The notes beneath the pieces were generated by a model. It was given only the letters and a program-made list of their open reading frames with translations. It searched no databases and had not been told where the DNA came from. A stretch of 64,000 nucleotides of DNA. Origin: Gigantopelta aegis (lineage: Eukaryota; Mollusca; Gastropoda; Neomphalida; Peltospiridae). Below, piece after piece: positions 46,101 through 61,100 of this stretch. The position numbers and the translations under genes are program-made. Within the stretch, counting starts at the first letter, position 1, and each line of letters opens with the position of its first letter. The stretch spans positions 32,345,054-32,409,053 of the forward strand of contig NC_054704.1 in the NCBI RefSeq assembly GCF_016097555.1. The letters run 5' to 3'.

Positions 46101-49100
46101 TTCTCCTTAACGACATAACTGATTTGAGATTTAAACATTTAAAAACATTAAAATCTCTGCTTAAAAGAATTTAAATATATTATTTGAAACAAACCTGTAT
46201 GTCCTACATCTACGCAATATGCAACAAGATTAAAATTTGATGATTCTAATGGAATAATTATTACTAATTGACAGAATGAATGAGATATCTGGTGTTCTTT
46301 CAACCAAATGGGCCCACCGACGGTGATCGATCCGAGACCAACCACGTTCCAAGCGAGCACTCTACCACTGGCCTAAAATTTATCCCGGAACTCCAACTAT
46401 GTTTTTTGTTCAAACATTTGTAAACACTCATGAACAGTAATTACAACAGCTGTGTTTCTTGGCAATGAAACTACAATAACAAGGAGATTCGGGCTCAAAA
46501 TGACACTCATTGTCACTGCTTAAAGGACCTATCCAGAGTTTGCTGCCACTATAACGTGTACAGCATTCACAGGGCTAGCTCTGGCACTTTCCAAATTTGC
46601 CAATTGCGAATGTAATAATTATTTCATGTAATAATTGACATATGCTAGAAAATAACTGTTGATTTTTGCATTTTTAAAAATTTAATAGACAATTTGGCAT
46701 TATATTTTACTCACCCAGAGCTAGCCCTGATTCGGAGCCCTTCCGATGACTACATATTAAAGATATTTTCATGTTTAGAATATCAGTGTCTGAATAAACA
46801 AAGGATTTATTGTCGTTCTAATGTTTGTAGTAACTGAAACTGGATTTTATCTTTTAATAAGTTTGTATGTTCAAAACAAAATATATTACAGAGTAAAAGT
46901 AAAAATGACTGCTACAAACATTAGCACACAACTGCAAACACACTGGGTATACAGACACTGGTATTCTAAACAAGAAAATGTTTTAAATATGTAATTATTG
47001 TTGCAAAAAAAAGCTGTTAGCCAGAAATATCTTACAATAGCTATAAACTTGGGATAGTCCCTTTAACTAAATATAAATACATATCTTTCTTCGACAGACT
47101 TTGTAATCTAAATCTTTGCTTATGATGTTTGAATGCACATGGATGTAAACAGCAAATTAAAAAAAAAAAAATCTACATATATTTTACAGAAATATTACTC
47201 AGATTATTTTCAGAAATACCTTTAAGCTGGAATTCTTTTCAAAAGAATTTTTAGACTGAATAATTATGTTATAATAAATTAATCAGATAATCTATCAAAT
47301 TATCTTTGTTAAATTTATTATGATTTTTTTTTTGTCATATTCATTCAAATTTAACCAAACAATAAAACATTTTTTACATTAAGCATTAAGCATAAATAGT
47401 TACTCGCCAAATTTGATAATTATATTTCATATCAAATATGCAAAAAAGAAAGAGAAGAGAATACACCTTTTAAAATTTTGTTTAGCTTAATCAATGAGAA
47501 TTTAATGCACCACATTTATATAGATCACTGATTTGCTTGAAGATGTATTTAATATAGTTATGAAATGCAAATGTACCAATAAGCAGATGACAACGAGTAT
47601 TCTGGCTAACATAGCTAAGAATGGTTGACATTCCCAAAGTTTTACTTAGATTTCAGAATACAGGGATAGTTTATGCCTCATTTTACCAGGGCACCAAATT
47701 TCAGTAACACAATACAATCAGTTGTAAATATAGGGAATATCATTATTCTATTTCTAACATATCCTCAATAACCAGGTTTCAAACAAAGTTAAATGTCTTT
47801 TCCAACTAAAACATATTCATGGCACTTGCTCACATGTGTCACAGAGTATTGGGTTCAGATTAACTTGAAAAGCACAAAGCTATCAATTTCGGTTGTGCCC
47901 ATTTTGTTAAAAGGCATAGATATGGCGACCAGGTCATCACCTAAGAGCAACTATAGTGCATGCCATCATTCTATAAAAATGTTTTTTGTAAATAATTTCA
48001 GTTTGGTTTAACGTAAGAAGAACAGTAAAAGTGTTTTGGAAATAACAAAAAAATACTATTTTTGTGTGCAATTTACCAATCAATCGCCTCAGAAATAAAT
48101 AACGTGTAGTAAATTCCATAGTATGAAAAAAAAAAAAAGCCATTCCTGTGGGACGAACTATAGCAGTGGTTGCAAAACAAGGCATCACGCGTCGCATGCG
48201 ACGTTTACTACCCTCATTTCCGACGTCTATTTTCGCCACAATTGCTCAGACTCCAGTTCATATTTTCTTGGTTCTTGTCTGAATGTAGCTCAGCTTCTAT
48301 GAGTTAATTTCTTCAGGAAAACTTTGAGTTTCCCACGAATACAGCGTCCATCACTGCTCATTACCTATGTTTTTAAAATATATTTTGTTTTGATTCATGA
48401 GCACACTAGACCCAGTGGTTTCTCCACTTGGAAACAGAATTACGATTTTCCGCAAAGTTAAAAAATTTAATACTATTTTACTATTGCCACACGCTGTAAA
48501 ACTGACGATTGACCCTTGCGCAGTACTACTGGCAAACGCTAGACTGGATTATGCGCTTCACGGTAAACCAAATGGTCACATTGGGAAACAATCAAATACT
48601 ACGCGAACGTTAGCGAAACGTTTGCTGGCTGAACTTGGGGCTGGTTTACTGCTTAGTCTGTTGCGCATGCGCAGATGGGACAGGTTTTTTCCCTCAGGAG
48701 TAAGTTTAACCAGCGCTTTGTCGCTAACGCTTGTCTTGGAAGAGAGTTTTATGCTACACATTAAACCGAGTGACCATTTCGGGAATCACTAGTCAAAATA
48801 TGTTTGCAATCGTTTAGCAAAAATCGGTTGGCTGAACGTTGCAATGTTACTTTATTTCCGCTGTGTCATGCGCATATTTCAATATGCAGACGACGTTAGA
48901 CTGTCAAAGTGATGATAAAATAAATGTTTACATTTTGTGAACCCTAAGCCCCGTTGAATAAGCAGTGCACTTAATTGTTGGACAACCATGCTTTATGTAG
49001 TTATTATAATTGTAGCCTTTGCTCCTAATGTGATTTATCACTACTAATATGTAGGCTTACTTTGATTTGATGACAAATAGCGACACCAGTCAATTTTTGG

Positions 49101-52100
49101 ACCCTTTAATTTGTCACAAACTTGTGTTAGTTCAACTGTTAATTACATATTGTAGTCAAACGGAAATGAAACGGAAATGACAAAAACATGAAACAAAATA
49201 GCTTCTTTTTTTAAAACGGAAAACCACAGAGTCATACTTCTTCTATTCTTGGGCCAACAATTTCACCAACTATATGCATTACAAGTGGACTACATTGCAC
49301 ACTTCTGTGGTAACAGACTCCGGCCCATAGAGCCCCAATTACTGAGTGTCTGTAGCTCTCGATAACCCCCCCAACTCCTACTCTGTCAGTTCCAAAGCCT
49401 ACCAGTACTTCGTTTTGCAACCGCTGTATAGTTGTATGTCTTTAAATAGATAATACATGTATGAGGGTTACCATTAATAACAAATGATGTTCTCCTTTGT
49501 GGACAATATAAAATACTACTAAAAATATGGAAAACGAGGATGTAAAGATGGATACACAATTTGATGTATTACATTGTATATATACTCTTCAAAAGAAGAA
49601 ACGCAAAACCACATTGTCGTAACATTTGGAGAATTGATTTAATTATTGAATGGTGAGTCCGATAATTACCAAATGTTGCAGGATTGTTCACAATTCACTC
49701 TAGTCCATTGTGAGTAAGTGATAGGACACACCACCAAGGTCAAGGTCATCTGGAGTCAATACCGGGTGTGGCCTCCGCGTGTGTTGACAACTGCCTGGCA
49801 CCGCCTGCCCATTGAAGCAACCAGAGTACGGATGACGTCCCGGGGGATGGTGGCCCACTCGGCCTGCAAGGCTGCTGCCAGCTCGGGCAGGGTCTGGGGC
49901 TGTGGATGTCGCTGTTGGAGGCGTCGGTCCAACTCGTCCCATAGATGCTCAATTGGGTTCAAATCCGGTGATATGCATGGCCAAGGAAGGACATTAATGT
50001 TGTTGTTCTGTAGGAAAGCCGTTGTGAGACGTGCTGTGTGAGGCCTGGCGTTGTCATGTTGGAACACTGCGTTGGCGTTGGCCATAACTGGAACGATGTG
50101 TTGCCGGAGGATCTGGTCAATGTAGCCCCGTGCATTCAGGTTGCCCTGCACGTGGACCAGGTCAGTTCTGCCAGTGTGTAAGATGGCTGCCCACACCATG
50201 ACACTACCCCCGCCGAATCTGTTCACTTCCTGCACGCAGTTTGCCGCATAACGTTCACCACGACGCCTATACACGCGACATCTTCCATCATGACGTCGGA
50301 GCAGAAATCGGGACTCGTCACTGAACCACACCTGTCACCATCGCAGTTGAGGCCATTGTCGATGAATCTGGCACCACTGCAGTCGGAGTCGACGGTGTTG
50401 TGGTGTTAAGATGACACCTCGAACTGGACGTCTGGCACGAATTCCTACCTCACGTAGGCGGTTCCGTACGGTCTGGTCGGATATCCTGCGCAAACCTGGT
50501 ATTGCTGCGGCTGTGGAGGTGGCAGTAGTCAATCGTTCCCGAAGCTGGCGTACCCGGATGTAGCGGTCCTGCCCGGGGGTAGTGACCCGTGGTCGACCGG
50601 ATCTAGGGAGGTCACGTGTTGATCCATGTTGCTGGTAACGGTCCCACAGTCTGGAGATGGTGCTTGGGGACACATGGAATGCCCTGGCAACGGCCGTTCT
50701 GGATTCGCCTGCGTCTAGTCGGCCGATGGCATTGTTTCTCTGCGGTTCACTGAGACGTGGCATGTCCTGGATTGTCAACTGTCGGCCAGATACAGAGGCC
50801 AGGCAAGCGAACACCCTGCACTTTTATACTGTCGGTGTTCATGTTGCACGTGCAGACAACGCACGTGCAGTGGTGACATGGTTTGCACGTGGCTGCGTTT
50901 TTGCGAATATTCACATTTTGGAACTTTATTGTACAGTAGCTGCGTTTTATCGAATGTAACCGTGGGAATGTGTTTGGGACATGCAATGACCTTATATTCA
51001 CAAAGCATGAACCGGTAGGAAACATAAAATCGGAGTTATAACCCATTTGTACCCTTTTGCGTTTCTTTTTTTGAAGAGTATATAAGCAATGACCAAACCA
51101 ACAAATCAGTCCCATTAGTAGTGTCCAACATTATATTACCAAAAAAAAAACCAACAAGAAGAAAACCCCTAATTACAACCATAAAAAAACAAACAACCCA
51201 AAACAATCTATATGGTGCTAAAAATATTGATATGAGAATAATTTACCATGCTCCAACCTATTTCTTACTATCTTACAAAAAAATAACTCATTTCTGCTCT
51301 AACAAATGGCTGCCTAAGAAGACATAATTCTACAAATTAACATGACAATTATGGATGTTTTATGATTAGAAATATAAACTTCAAACAAGTTGGTAGTATG
51401 AATAGTCCATTAATTTTAGACATTTGCAATATTTTCCTTAAATTCGTCAATATTTATGTAGAAATGTTCAGGTTTCAGAAAGCATGCGGCAGAGAATAGT
51501 AAAGCAGCATGTCAGTGTAAATAACACACAACAGTGATGCATGGAGAATACTACAGCAGTGGCTGCTAGATACCAGTTTTCTTACAAGTTGTTGTTAAAT
51601 GTACCTAATAAGTGAAAGCGAGTTCGATAAGTTTTTAAACATGTTTTAACATAAATAGTACCTAACACATGAATGACCGTATTCTATTTCTTACCATCTC
51701 AAAAACCAGGTTTAAAATATATTTGTGTTTTTTCCCCAGCTAAAACTTATTTATAGCTATTGCATTTGCACCAACCTGATTGTCACAAATCAATCAATTT
51801 CAGGTTAACTTATATGTTACAAAGCAATTTTGATTGGGCTTTCTTTCATTGGATGATATGGTTGTGGTGACCAGGTACATCACATAGGAGCAGCCAGTCT
51901 TATGTCTTTAAACTGTTATAACACATATGTATGTTATTGGTTTGTGTTATCATTAATAATGAATGTTTTCACTAACAGGTGTGTAAGAAAGATATTTTAA
52001 CCATATACAGGAAGCTGTCCTGGATGTGGAAAGCAAGCAAATGAAACATATGTTTACTCATGCGTTAGTACATTTTAAACTGTCTAGAGTTCTAAAAACA

Positions 52101-55100
52101 AAAACCTGCTGGCACGTCATTCCTACCTAACACAGCAAAAGATCTGTTATATCATTTTCCGAATGACAGGAGAGCCCATACCCTGGCCTTTAATATATTG
52201 AATGGGATGGGATAAAAACCCTATGGGTCATCCGAAGGTGATCGATCCTAATAACCATTGCACCTCAGGTGTACACTCCACCATTTACTATAGCTACATC
52301 CCATCTGATTAGAGCAAGGGTACACAATTTTGTTTATTTTATGCTTGACTAAAATGGGTAAGACATTTCATCAAATCCCCAAAAAGATATATTGGCTCAA
52401 CTTTTTAGATGTTGCCAGTTTAACAATATAAAAATATTAGGACTGTCAACCATTGGCTTCGTATCTGACTTACAGACATCTCAAGGGTCCCTTTGCTATG
52501 ATTGAAACTCATCTTGCCATTGTAGTTCCTGTTACTAAGAAGCACAATAAAGAAATACTTGGCTCTCAGCCCAATCAACCGTCTAAACTCGTTATATTGA
52601 TGTTGACGATGGACCATCACTTTTTCCAGATGCTGCAAAATATGAATCAAAATTTTTATGCTGTAAAAAGTAATAATAATGGATTGTCATGAAATAAAAC
52701 AAGTTAAGGTGGCAAGCATATTGCCAGTGCAGTAGCGCGCAGATTTGTGAAAGCATTTGCCAGACCAACTCCAGCATGAGTTAGAAAGCCAGACAAAATC
52801 AGCGATGAAGTTTTTCATCATGATTTTCATTAAAGACAGAGGAACCCAAAAGCAGTGTCTGAATGTGACTTGAGGCTGTTCCAGAAGCTAAAATATGGGT
52901 GAGATCTAAAATATATGAAAGACAAAAGTTTTTAATTTGCATGACCAAAAAGTTTTTTTTATCTGCATTACAATTTTACCAATGTTTCTGCTTCATCTAA
53001 AAAAATGTTTGTATATTTGTGAATCTGGCAGACACAGATATGGCACTTCAACTTTATTTTTTTAAATGCCCTTTGTATGGAAATCAATACAGCAGATTTT
53101 GAATTATCTGTTTTGTAAACAGGCCCTACTCTATAATTGAAAAAGTAGAGAAATGGGGAGAAGTTTACTAAAAATAATGAAGGGAACATTTATTGGTACA
53201 TTCTATAATGTTTTGTTATATTGTGTTAAATAAGAAAGATTCCAATATATACACTTGGTTCAAGTCATAATATTTCATCATCAAATACTATTACTTTCAG
53301 TAATAAAATTTAAGCAAAACAATTGAAGATTTTCATAAAAGACGCGATAGTATTAAATAACTGAAATTAATGTGTCATTTGTATGCTATAATAAAAGTAA
53401 TAATTAGTCATTTGTGCATTACTGAAATGAATCTGGCAATGCTTTACAGATTAACTGCATATGGCATGTTATGTGATGATGTATAATTCGGGAGTTAATG
53501 TAAAACAATGGACTGACAAGGTGTTCAGTGAGCGATGACAATAAACAAGTTGATGTCTTGACGTCTGTTATTTTGTTTTTGAAATTGAATTAGGTCCAAA
53601 ATATTACTGCATCTTCAGCTTTTCACTACAGCTAATAACTGAGCCACTTCAACTTACATTCAGCAAAAAACCCTGCTATATTAGAGCCTGGTAAAGTCTA
53701 TTCCCATGTTCTTCTTTTGCCCATTTTTTTTTATATAAATATAATTCAACTGTGTCTATTTCACATTTTGATATTTATGTACCAATTATCGTAGCTGTTT
53801 ATTAATCATCTAATTAGAAATTTTAATCAAAAATGTCAAAAAGCAAAGAAAGAAAAAACAGAAGACCACAATTAGTCCAATCTGCAATGTACATTAAAAA
53901 CATTATTCTTAAAACTGGGTCACATAAATTAGAATTGTCTGCAATTGAACAAAAATGTTGAAATGTAATACATGTCCAAATACTTTGCCAATGAACATAT
54001 TTTAGTTACGGGAACAGCCCTAATGTTATAAGAAAATTGCAGACAATGATGAAATTCCATCACCACTGCCACTGGGAATATCCTGATGTTAACACAAAGT
54101 GTGTACAGCACTTTAAAAAGCAGCAACAAGTCAATCCATGCCAAATTGATTTAACAATTTGCTTATTTTAATTATGTCTACAAGTTCCCATTGCTGATAA
54201 AAATTTATTTCTTAGTTATCAACCAAACCAAAGAACCAAGGGAGAAAATTTTGTGAGATTTTCTTTTTTTTAAAATCCTTAACAAATGTGACATTTATCT
54301 AATTTTGCAAGTGAAATTTACATGTGATTGGTTAAATTGCAAAGTAGAGGGCTACTTAACTGAAGTAGCCTAGGTGACTAAGTTAGTGAGAACATGCCCA
54401 CAAAAACAATGTAATACATCAGAACATTTTATTGTAAAAAAGAAAAAAAAAGAAAAAAGGAAGCCAATACCCTATTTTAATATACACCAATGGGAAGCAG
54501 TCATGACATAATTATTTATTTGCAAGCAAAATTTAAACACTTGGGATGGAATAACAATGCAATATACACTGATGCCATTTTAATCTGAACATGCAAAATG
54601 TTTCACCACATTAAAGACTTACTTTCAAAATAATTTCTTGACGATCATGGTCTATTGACATTTTTAAACCAGGAGATTTAGCACTGTGTCTAGCGCTGAA
54701 ATCAAACTGGCAAAAAGCAGTCTTTGTTCGTAAAGAGTAACTCTTTCGAATAAATTTATAGCCATTCTCTCGAATTTGAAGAGAATTTAGAAGTAGCTGA
54801 AAAAACAAATTTGACGTCAACACAATTAAAAAACACCAAGATACCTAAGGTGGCGAGGAATGGAATGTCTGTTTTATGACACTCTACCATGGTTTAATCA
54901 GCAACAATCAGGTTAGATATAACAATTGTGGCTCATGGTCTCAAAGCTTTAGATAGCATTAAAGTCAAGGTATTGTGCCCAAAATACGTATATCACGCCA
55001 GTGTTTCCCCTAGGGGCTGGAGGACCCCGAGAATTTCTTTACTGGGACCATAAAAATTGTAACCATTAAAAAAAGGGACGAGTTCACTTCTGTAATTAAT

Positions 55101-58100
55101 TCGCCGATATTATAAAAAAATAATAAAATGCAAATGCTAGTAGTCATAAATATACTAGTATTTCACAAATATGTACATTGTTAGAGTCCGGTGGTCAGTG
55201 AGGGGAAAACAAATAAACCATCATGATGATGATCGAATGAAGAAAAAAATAATAATAAAAAAATCAACCAACATCGATCATATTAGAGACCGCACCGGAA
55301 GACTGATAGTGCCACCGGCATCCGTTACGCCATTGCTGTATGCAATTTTTTAAAAGCACATGTTAGTCAACGTCTATAAAACATTTATGGTTTAATATTG
55401 GAAGAATACCAGTACTTGTAACAGGTATAAAATACATTGATAAAACTTTATAACAAATATAGAACTCATGTTACTTGCCACTTTACGTTATATTCAGTGG
55501 CAAAGTGAAAAAGTAACGATACCGCATTTAATTATTGAAAAATAGTGTTGTTGTCATTATTGCAAGTATTTATTTTTGTGAGGTAATTATATTTAATTTA
55601 TTACTCTTGCAGTACATGACAAAATTTAGATGTTTTGATTTAATGTATAATTGTGATCGCCCGTTATCAACATCATTCTGTTTGTGTCTTTACTACAATC
55701 CAAGATGGTGGATATTTGTTTACATTTTGAATGATTTGTTATTTAACTTATTATGAATACATTTATTGTGGCCCTGACACATCTGTTGTTAGGGAATCAC
55801 ATAAAAATAACCACTATTAACCACATCTTTATTATTAACGGATGTAGGACAAAATGTCACTGGAAAAAAAGTCAACTATAAAAGTGGAAAGAAGGAAATG
55901 TTTTATTTAACAACGCACTCAACACATTTTATTTACGGTCAGACATATGGTTAAGAACCACACATGGGCTACTCTTTTCGATTAGCAGCAAGGGATCTTT
56001 TATATGCACCATCCCACAGACAGGATAGTACACACCACAGCCTTTGTTACACCAGTTGTGGAGCACTGGCTGTAATTTATTAAAGTGGTACCCAGGTAAA
56101 ATGTCAACTTTGACATTATACTTAATATGTAAAAAACCCTCCAAAAAATCCTAATCATGTATTCTATGACTTTTCGTTTCACCAATTAAACCACTGTTTA
56201 ACTTTGACAGCACTAAATGTGTATATAATTGTCTCAGTAACACAGCAAAGGTGATGTAATTTTGTTTTTTAATACCACTAACTTATTTTTAAAATCAAAG
56301 ACAGGCTGGCTAATAAGCCATACAACCAACAATGAAGCAGTATCTAATTATTCCAAATTTTGTAATTATGAAGAAACTGAATTTCCCAAAACCTAACACA
56401 TACATCCATTATCTCTCTTGCTCTGTCCTTCTCCCCCCCCCCCCCTCCCATATCACTATCTCTCTGTCTCACTTCTCTCTCTCTCATATAAAACACACAC
56501 ACAAGTTGACATTTTGACAGAGATACAACATTAATGGTACACATTTTGTCCTCTTACATATTGACATTGACCTGTATACTACTTTTTCCAAGGTCGACTG
56601 ATGCTCTTTACTCTGTACAATTGAGCATGCTATGATAATGTGGGCAACGATTGAGGAGTTGCTGATTACTACATGTAGCATACGACGATGATGGTAATGT
56701 TCATTTGTAATGCACAAATGAAAGAAAGAAAGACGTGTTTTATTTAACGACGCACTCAACACATTTTATTTACGGTTATATGGCGTCAGACATATGGTTA
56801 AGGACCACACAGATTTTGAGAGGAAACCTGCCGTCGCCACTACATGGGCTACTCTTCCGATTGGCAGCAAGGGATCTTTTATTTGCGCTTCCTACAGGCA
56901 GGATAGCACAAACCATGGCCTTTGTTGAACCAGTTATGGATCACTGGTCGGTGCAAGTGGTTTACACCTACCCATTGAGCCTTGCGGAGCACTCACTCAG
57001 GGTTTGGAGTCGGTATCTGGATTAAAAATCCCATGGCTCGACCGGGATCCAAACCCAGTACCTACCAGCCTGTAGACCGATGGCCTGCCACGACGCCACC
57101 GAGGCCGGTATGCACAAATGAGTGTTATTACATTCCACATGTTGTATGATATATGATTATGCGACAAAAATGGCCGTTTTGTTATGTTCAACCCTTTTTG
57201 GGCGTGAATGGGTTTTATAATGACCAATTACTCGATTATACTGATTATAATAATGGTATTGAAGGTCTTTTATTTGAAAATAATGAATACATTCCTAAAA
57301 TTACAAATTTTTTTTTTAGGGGTCGGAGCCAATTAAATTAAAAAAAATTTAAAAATTAATTATCCTTTTAAAGGTATTTCTTCAGTATAACAAACAATCA
57401 ATATCATTCTTGTCATATTTAAAAACGTGTCCACGGTCCTTAATCATATGTAAAAAGGAAAATGGATCTACAAGTCAATACTTTCGATTTTCTTTCACAT
57501 GCAACAGTTCACTAATGAATATATGGTCACCAGTAATCTATGCCCCATCCCTGAAATGAATATACTTACAGATGTAATTTTATTGAAGTCCAAGTTAACA
57601 AAATGTTGCAGTAATTTTGGGGCAATTTTCTTTTAACTACTAAGTGACTGGTACCCAAACAGTTGTTATTCTAACACAGTGCAGGCGTAAAAAAAATAAA
57701 CGGTGACCAGTCTCGTCAGATCAGGGTGTTTTTTTTAAAGGTTGCACGTAACCATATTGTTTTACAAACTTCCAAAAAAAATTTGTGTTTGGTCTGTTTT
57801 TGCTTTTGTGGGTTTTTTTTTTTAATTATATTTAAACATTACATGACGCCCAAATTAAGTACAAACATACTTACCTCAAAAACACCGAATTGTTCAACTT
57901 TAATCAGACTTTTATAAAATAACTTGAAATTAATTTCTCAGTATCCACAACTCTTCAGCAGCTGTTAATAACATTATATAAGACCTCACTGTGCTCAAAA
58001 CAAAAAGAAAAACCTGAAGCACCCATTTTGTTTTTGCATAAGCTGTTATAACAATGTAAATGATGTCATAAATTTAATGCATGACTGAGAAATTGGTGAT

Positions 58101-61100
58101 GCAAAATTAGATTTGGGAAAGCAATGAGCAAACTAAATTGCCATTCTCACAATTTGCAGAGACCTGAACAAGGTCTCTTATTTGTACTTTCCAGAAAGGA
58201 CATCACATACCACACCCTTTGATATAGTTCTTGTGTTCCACTGGATAGAAATGTCAGAATTCAGTTAGTTTCTCCATTCAGACATAAGCATAGGTGAGGT
58301 CTGTACCACTGAGCTACAACCTGCTTCAACTTGATCATACGCTAGAAATAGCACTTCAGCCAAAAAACAAGTGGCTGCTATTAAATGTTTGTATTTATTT
58401 GGCATTATTTTATTTATATACTGTTAAAAAACGAAACGCACAGGTGATAGGGAAAGAAGAAAAGTGTTTGATTTTACAAAATATTGTTTTTTGTACAATG
58501 TTGCTGAATGATCATGTTTGTTAATGTTCCTGGAATGGGACAGCATGCCCCAATGCACCCTAAAACAAATTTAATGCACGTTGTGCGACAATTGCAGGAA
58601 ATCGGCGTGAAATGGTCAGATTTTGGTGAATGCACATAAACTCAGGGAAAACATTGGGGTAGTGATGGGTATTTAAAGCTGCAATGCTCGCAATGATGCC
58701 TCATTTCCATTTCGAACGTAGATGAGTTACAAGATGCCAAGACTAAGCCTGCCGAATCGAAATATTGCAATAGGCCGCCTCCAGTTAGGTCAATCACAGT
58801 CAGCAGTCGAACGCCACATGAACGTCCATCAGAGCACCATTTCACATCTCTGGGACAGGTACCAGCAGTTTCAATCAGCTGAAGACCGGCCCAGAAGTGG
58901 AAGACCTCGCATAACAACTGCAGCACAAGATCGCTACATCCGGGTTCTGCACTTGTGACATTGAACTGCCACAACAATGAACACTGCTGGCCGCATACCT
59001 GGTTTGAGAAGGGTGTCTGCACAAACCATTTGGAACAGACTTCGAGAAGCTGGTTTACGGGCTAAGAGACCGTATGTTGGCCCCGTCCTGCGACGTCAAC
59101 ATCAACATTTACGTGTTTGCTGGTGCACGGATGTACAGGGGTGGAACTTGGAAAACTGGCGGCGAGTATGGTTCAGCGACGAGTCAAGTTTCTTTCCACA
59201 GCGACATGATGGACGACAACACGTTTACAGACGCTGCAATGAACGTTTTGCCAACAACTGTGTCGCCCAAGACGACAGATTCGGTGGAGGGAGTGTCATG
59301 ATGTGGGGAGACATCTCATACACCGACAGAAGTGAAACTGTGTTCGTATAAGACAACCTGACAGCTGTATACTACAGGGATGAAATTCTTCGCCATCACA
59401 TACTTCCCATTTTGGATCAGACAGAACTCTTTCAGCAGGACAATGCCAGGCTGCATACGGCATGTGTAACAATGGATTTCCTACAGAACGAGAACATTAA
59501 TGTGCTGCCATGGCCATCAAGATCGCCAGATCTCAACCCCATTGAACATCAGACACTTCCACAACTGTCACATGCACTGCAGGAAGAATGGGCTAGGATT
59601 CCACGTGCCCGGATTCAGAGACTCATTCAGTATATGCCAAGGAGATGTCGCGCAGTGATTGCTGCTGCTGGTGTGGCCACACACAGTACCTATTTTAGTG
59701 CCCTCGTGCGATGCTGTTTGGTGACGAAAACGCCTCCACTGCCGTCAGTCCATAGCAAGAACAGTGTCACATATTCATGTCAAATTTGACTGCGATACGA
59801 TCATAAATAACAAAATTATGCCACTTTGTATTAAAGAGATAATTTCATGAATATTTCGCCTATGCGTTTCTTTTTTGACAGAGTATATGTAGCTACCAAT
59901 CACAGAAAGTAAAAGTTTATTTTGACATTATTTTTCTTAAAGGAGGGGACAATTAAGGCATTTGGCCTGGTATGCATATTCAACAATATATAACGCACAT
60001 TATTGCTTAATATCAACAAGTATAATCGTATAGTTAATTAATACAACGGTTAAATGCGACGGCTATTATATATAACGGGCGCAACCATTTTGTACCATCC
60101 CAGTGAATACGCCCTCTGGCGAGCTGGTGGTTACGTCAGGAATTGGTCTTCGAACTGATGAAACAAAACATACCCGATTTTTGCGGATGCATCACAATGT
60201 TCTGTAATAATAGCCATCCCAGTAAGCCAGCAACAATTATATATCATTTTTCAATACAAAATAAACCACCATTGTTAAAGTGTTGAAATAACTATTATGT
60301 TTTACACATAAATTAACCCATGTACTGAAATAATCGGAGTGTTTTCTTGGTTAATTGGTATTTTCTTTCCGTTGCCTGTACCTGTGGTTCCTGATTGGCA
60401 GGTGTATATTTAGACGGTCCCCAGATACTGTGTCTAGACACACTAAAAAGACGTGCCTCTTTTATTAAGATCACAGGGTATTGTGCACTGAACCCCTCAA
60501 ATTGTAATGGACATTATCAGCCATCCTGCTTTATTACTGTAAGTAATTCTGTAAAACCCTTGATTAAGTAGACTTTCCCATCTAATATCACAAAACTGAC
60601 CAATCACATCGTCCCAAAGAAAAGAAAATTATCACTTAGTGAGTGGTCATTTTTGCTCGAATGTGAATAGACCAATAGACCTAATAATATGCATTTTTTT
60701 TTTTTGGATTTTTTCAAAAAGAAAAATACTATAACTCCATTTCATTCTATTGATGCAAACTGAAATATATTTAGTTAAATACTTTATTATACTATCAAGT
60801 CATTTATGTTGTTTGACAAGTCAGGTTGATAAAAGCAAAGCGCCTTGTTGTAAATTAGAGCGTTAGTTTACACCGTGCATAGAGGCGATGGATGGAGCCG
60901 ACGTCACTTCGCCCCAAGCTATACCACCGGATGTCACAAAAATGAAACAAAATGGCTGCCCCCAGTTAGCAGGAATAATCATGGTTTTTTATTAACTCTA
61001 AAATTACCTGTTTTTCATTTGTTAAAGTGTCAGTATGTGTTGGTGGTCCGGGTATGCATCTTTCCAACACATACGACTCTTGTTTGAGTTGACCCTACCT

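Noticed and set aside
48397..48792. 131-residue plus-strand frame in a CpG-containing patch
   Set aside because: No family recognised, and it lies within an SMC6 intron on the opposite strand; more likely old transposon DNA.
54993..55340. hAT element starting CAGTGTTTCCCC
   Set aside because: No matching inverted end or target duplication found downstream.
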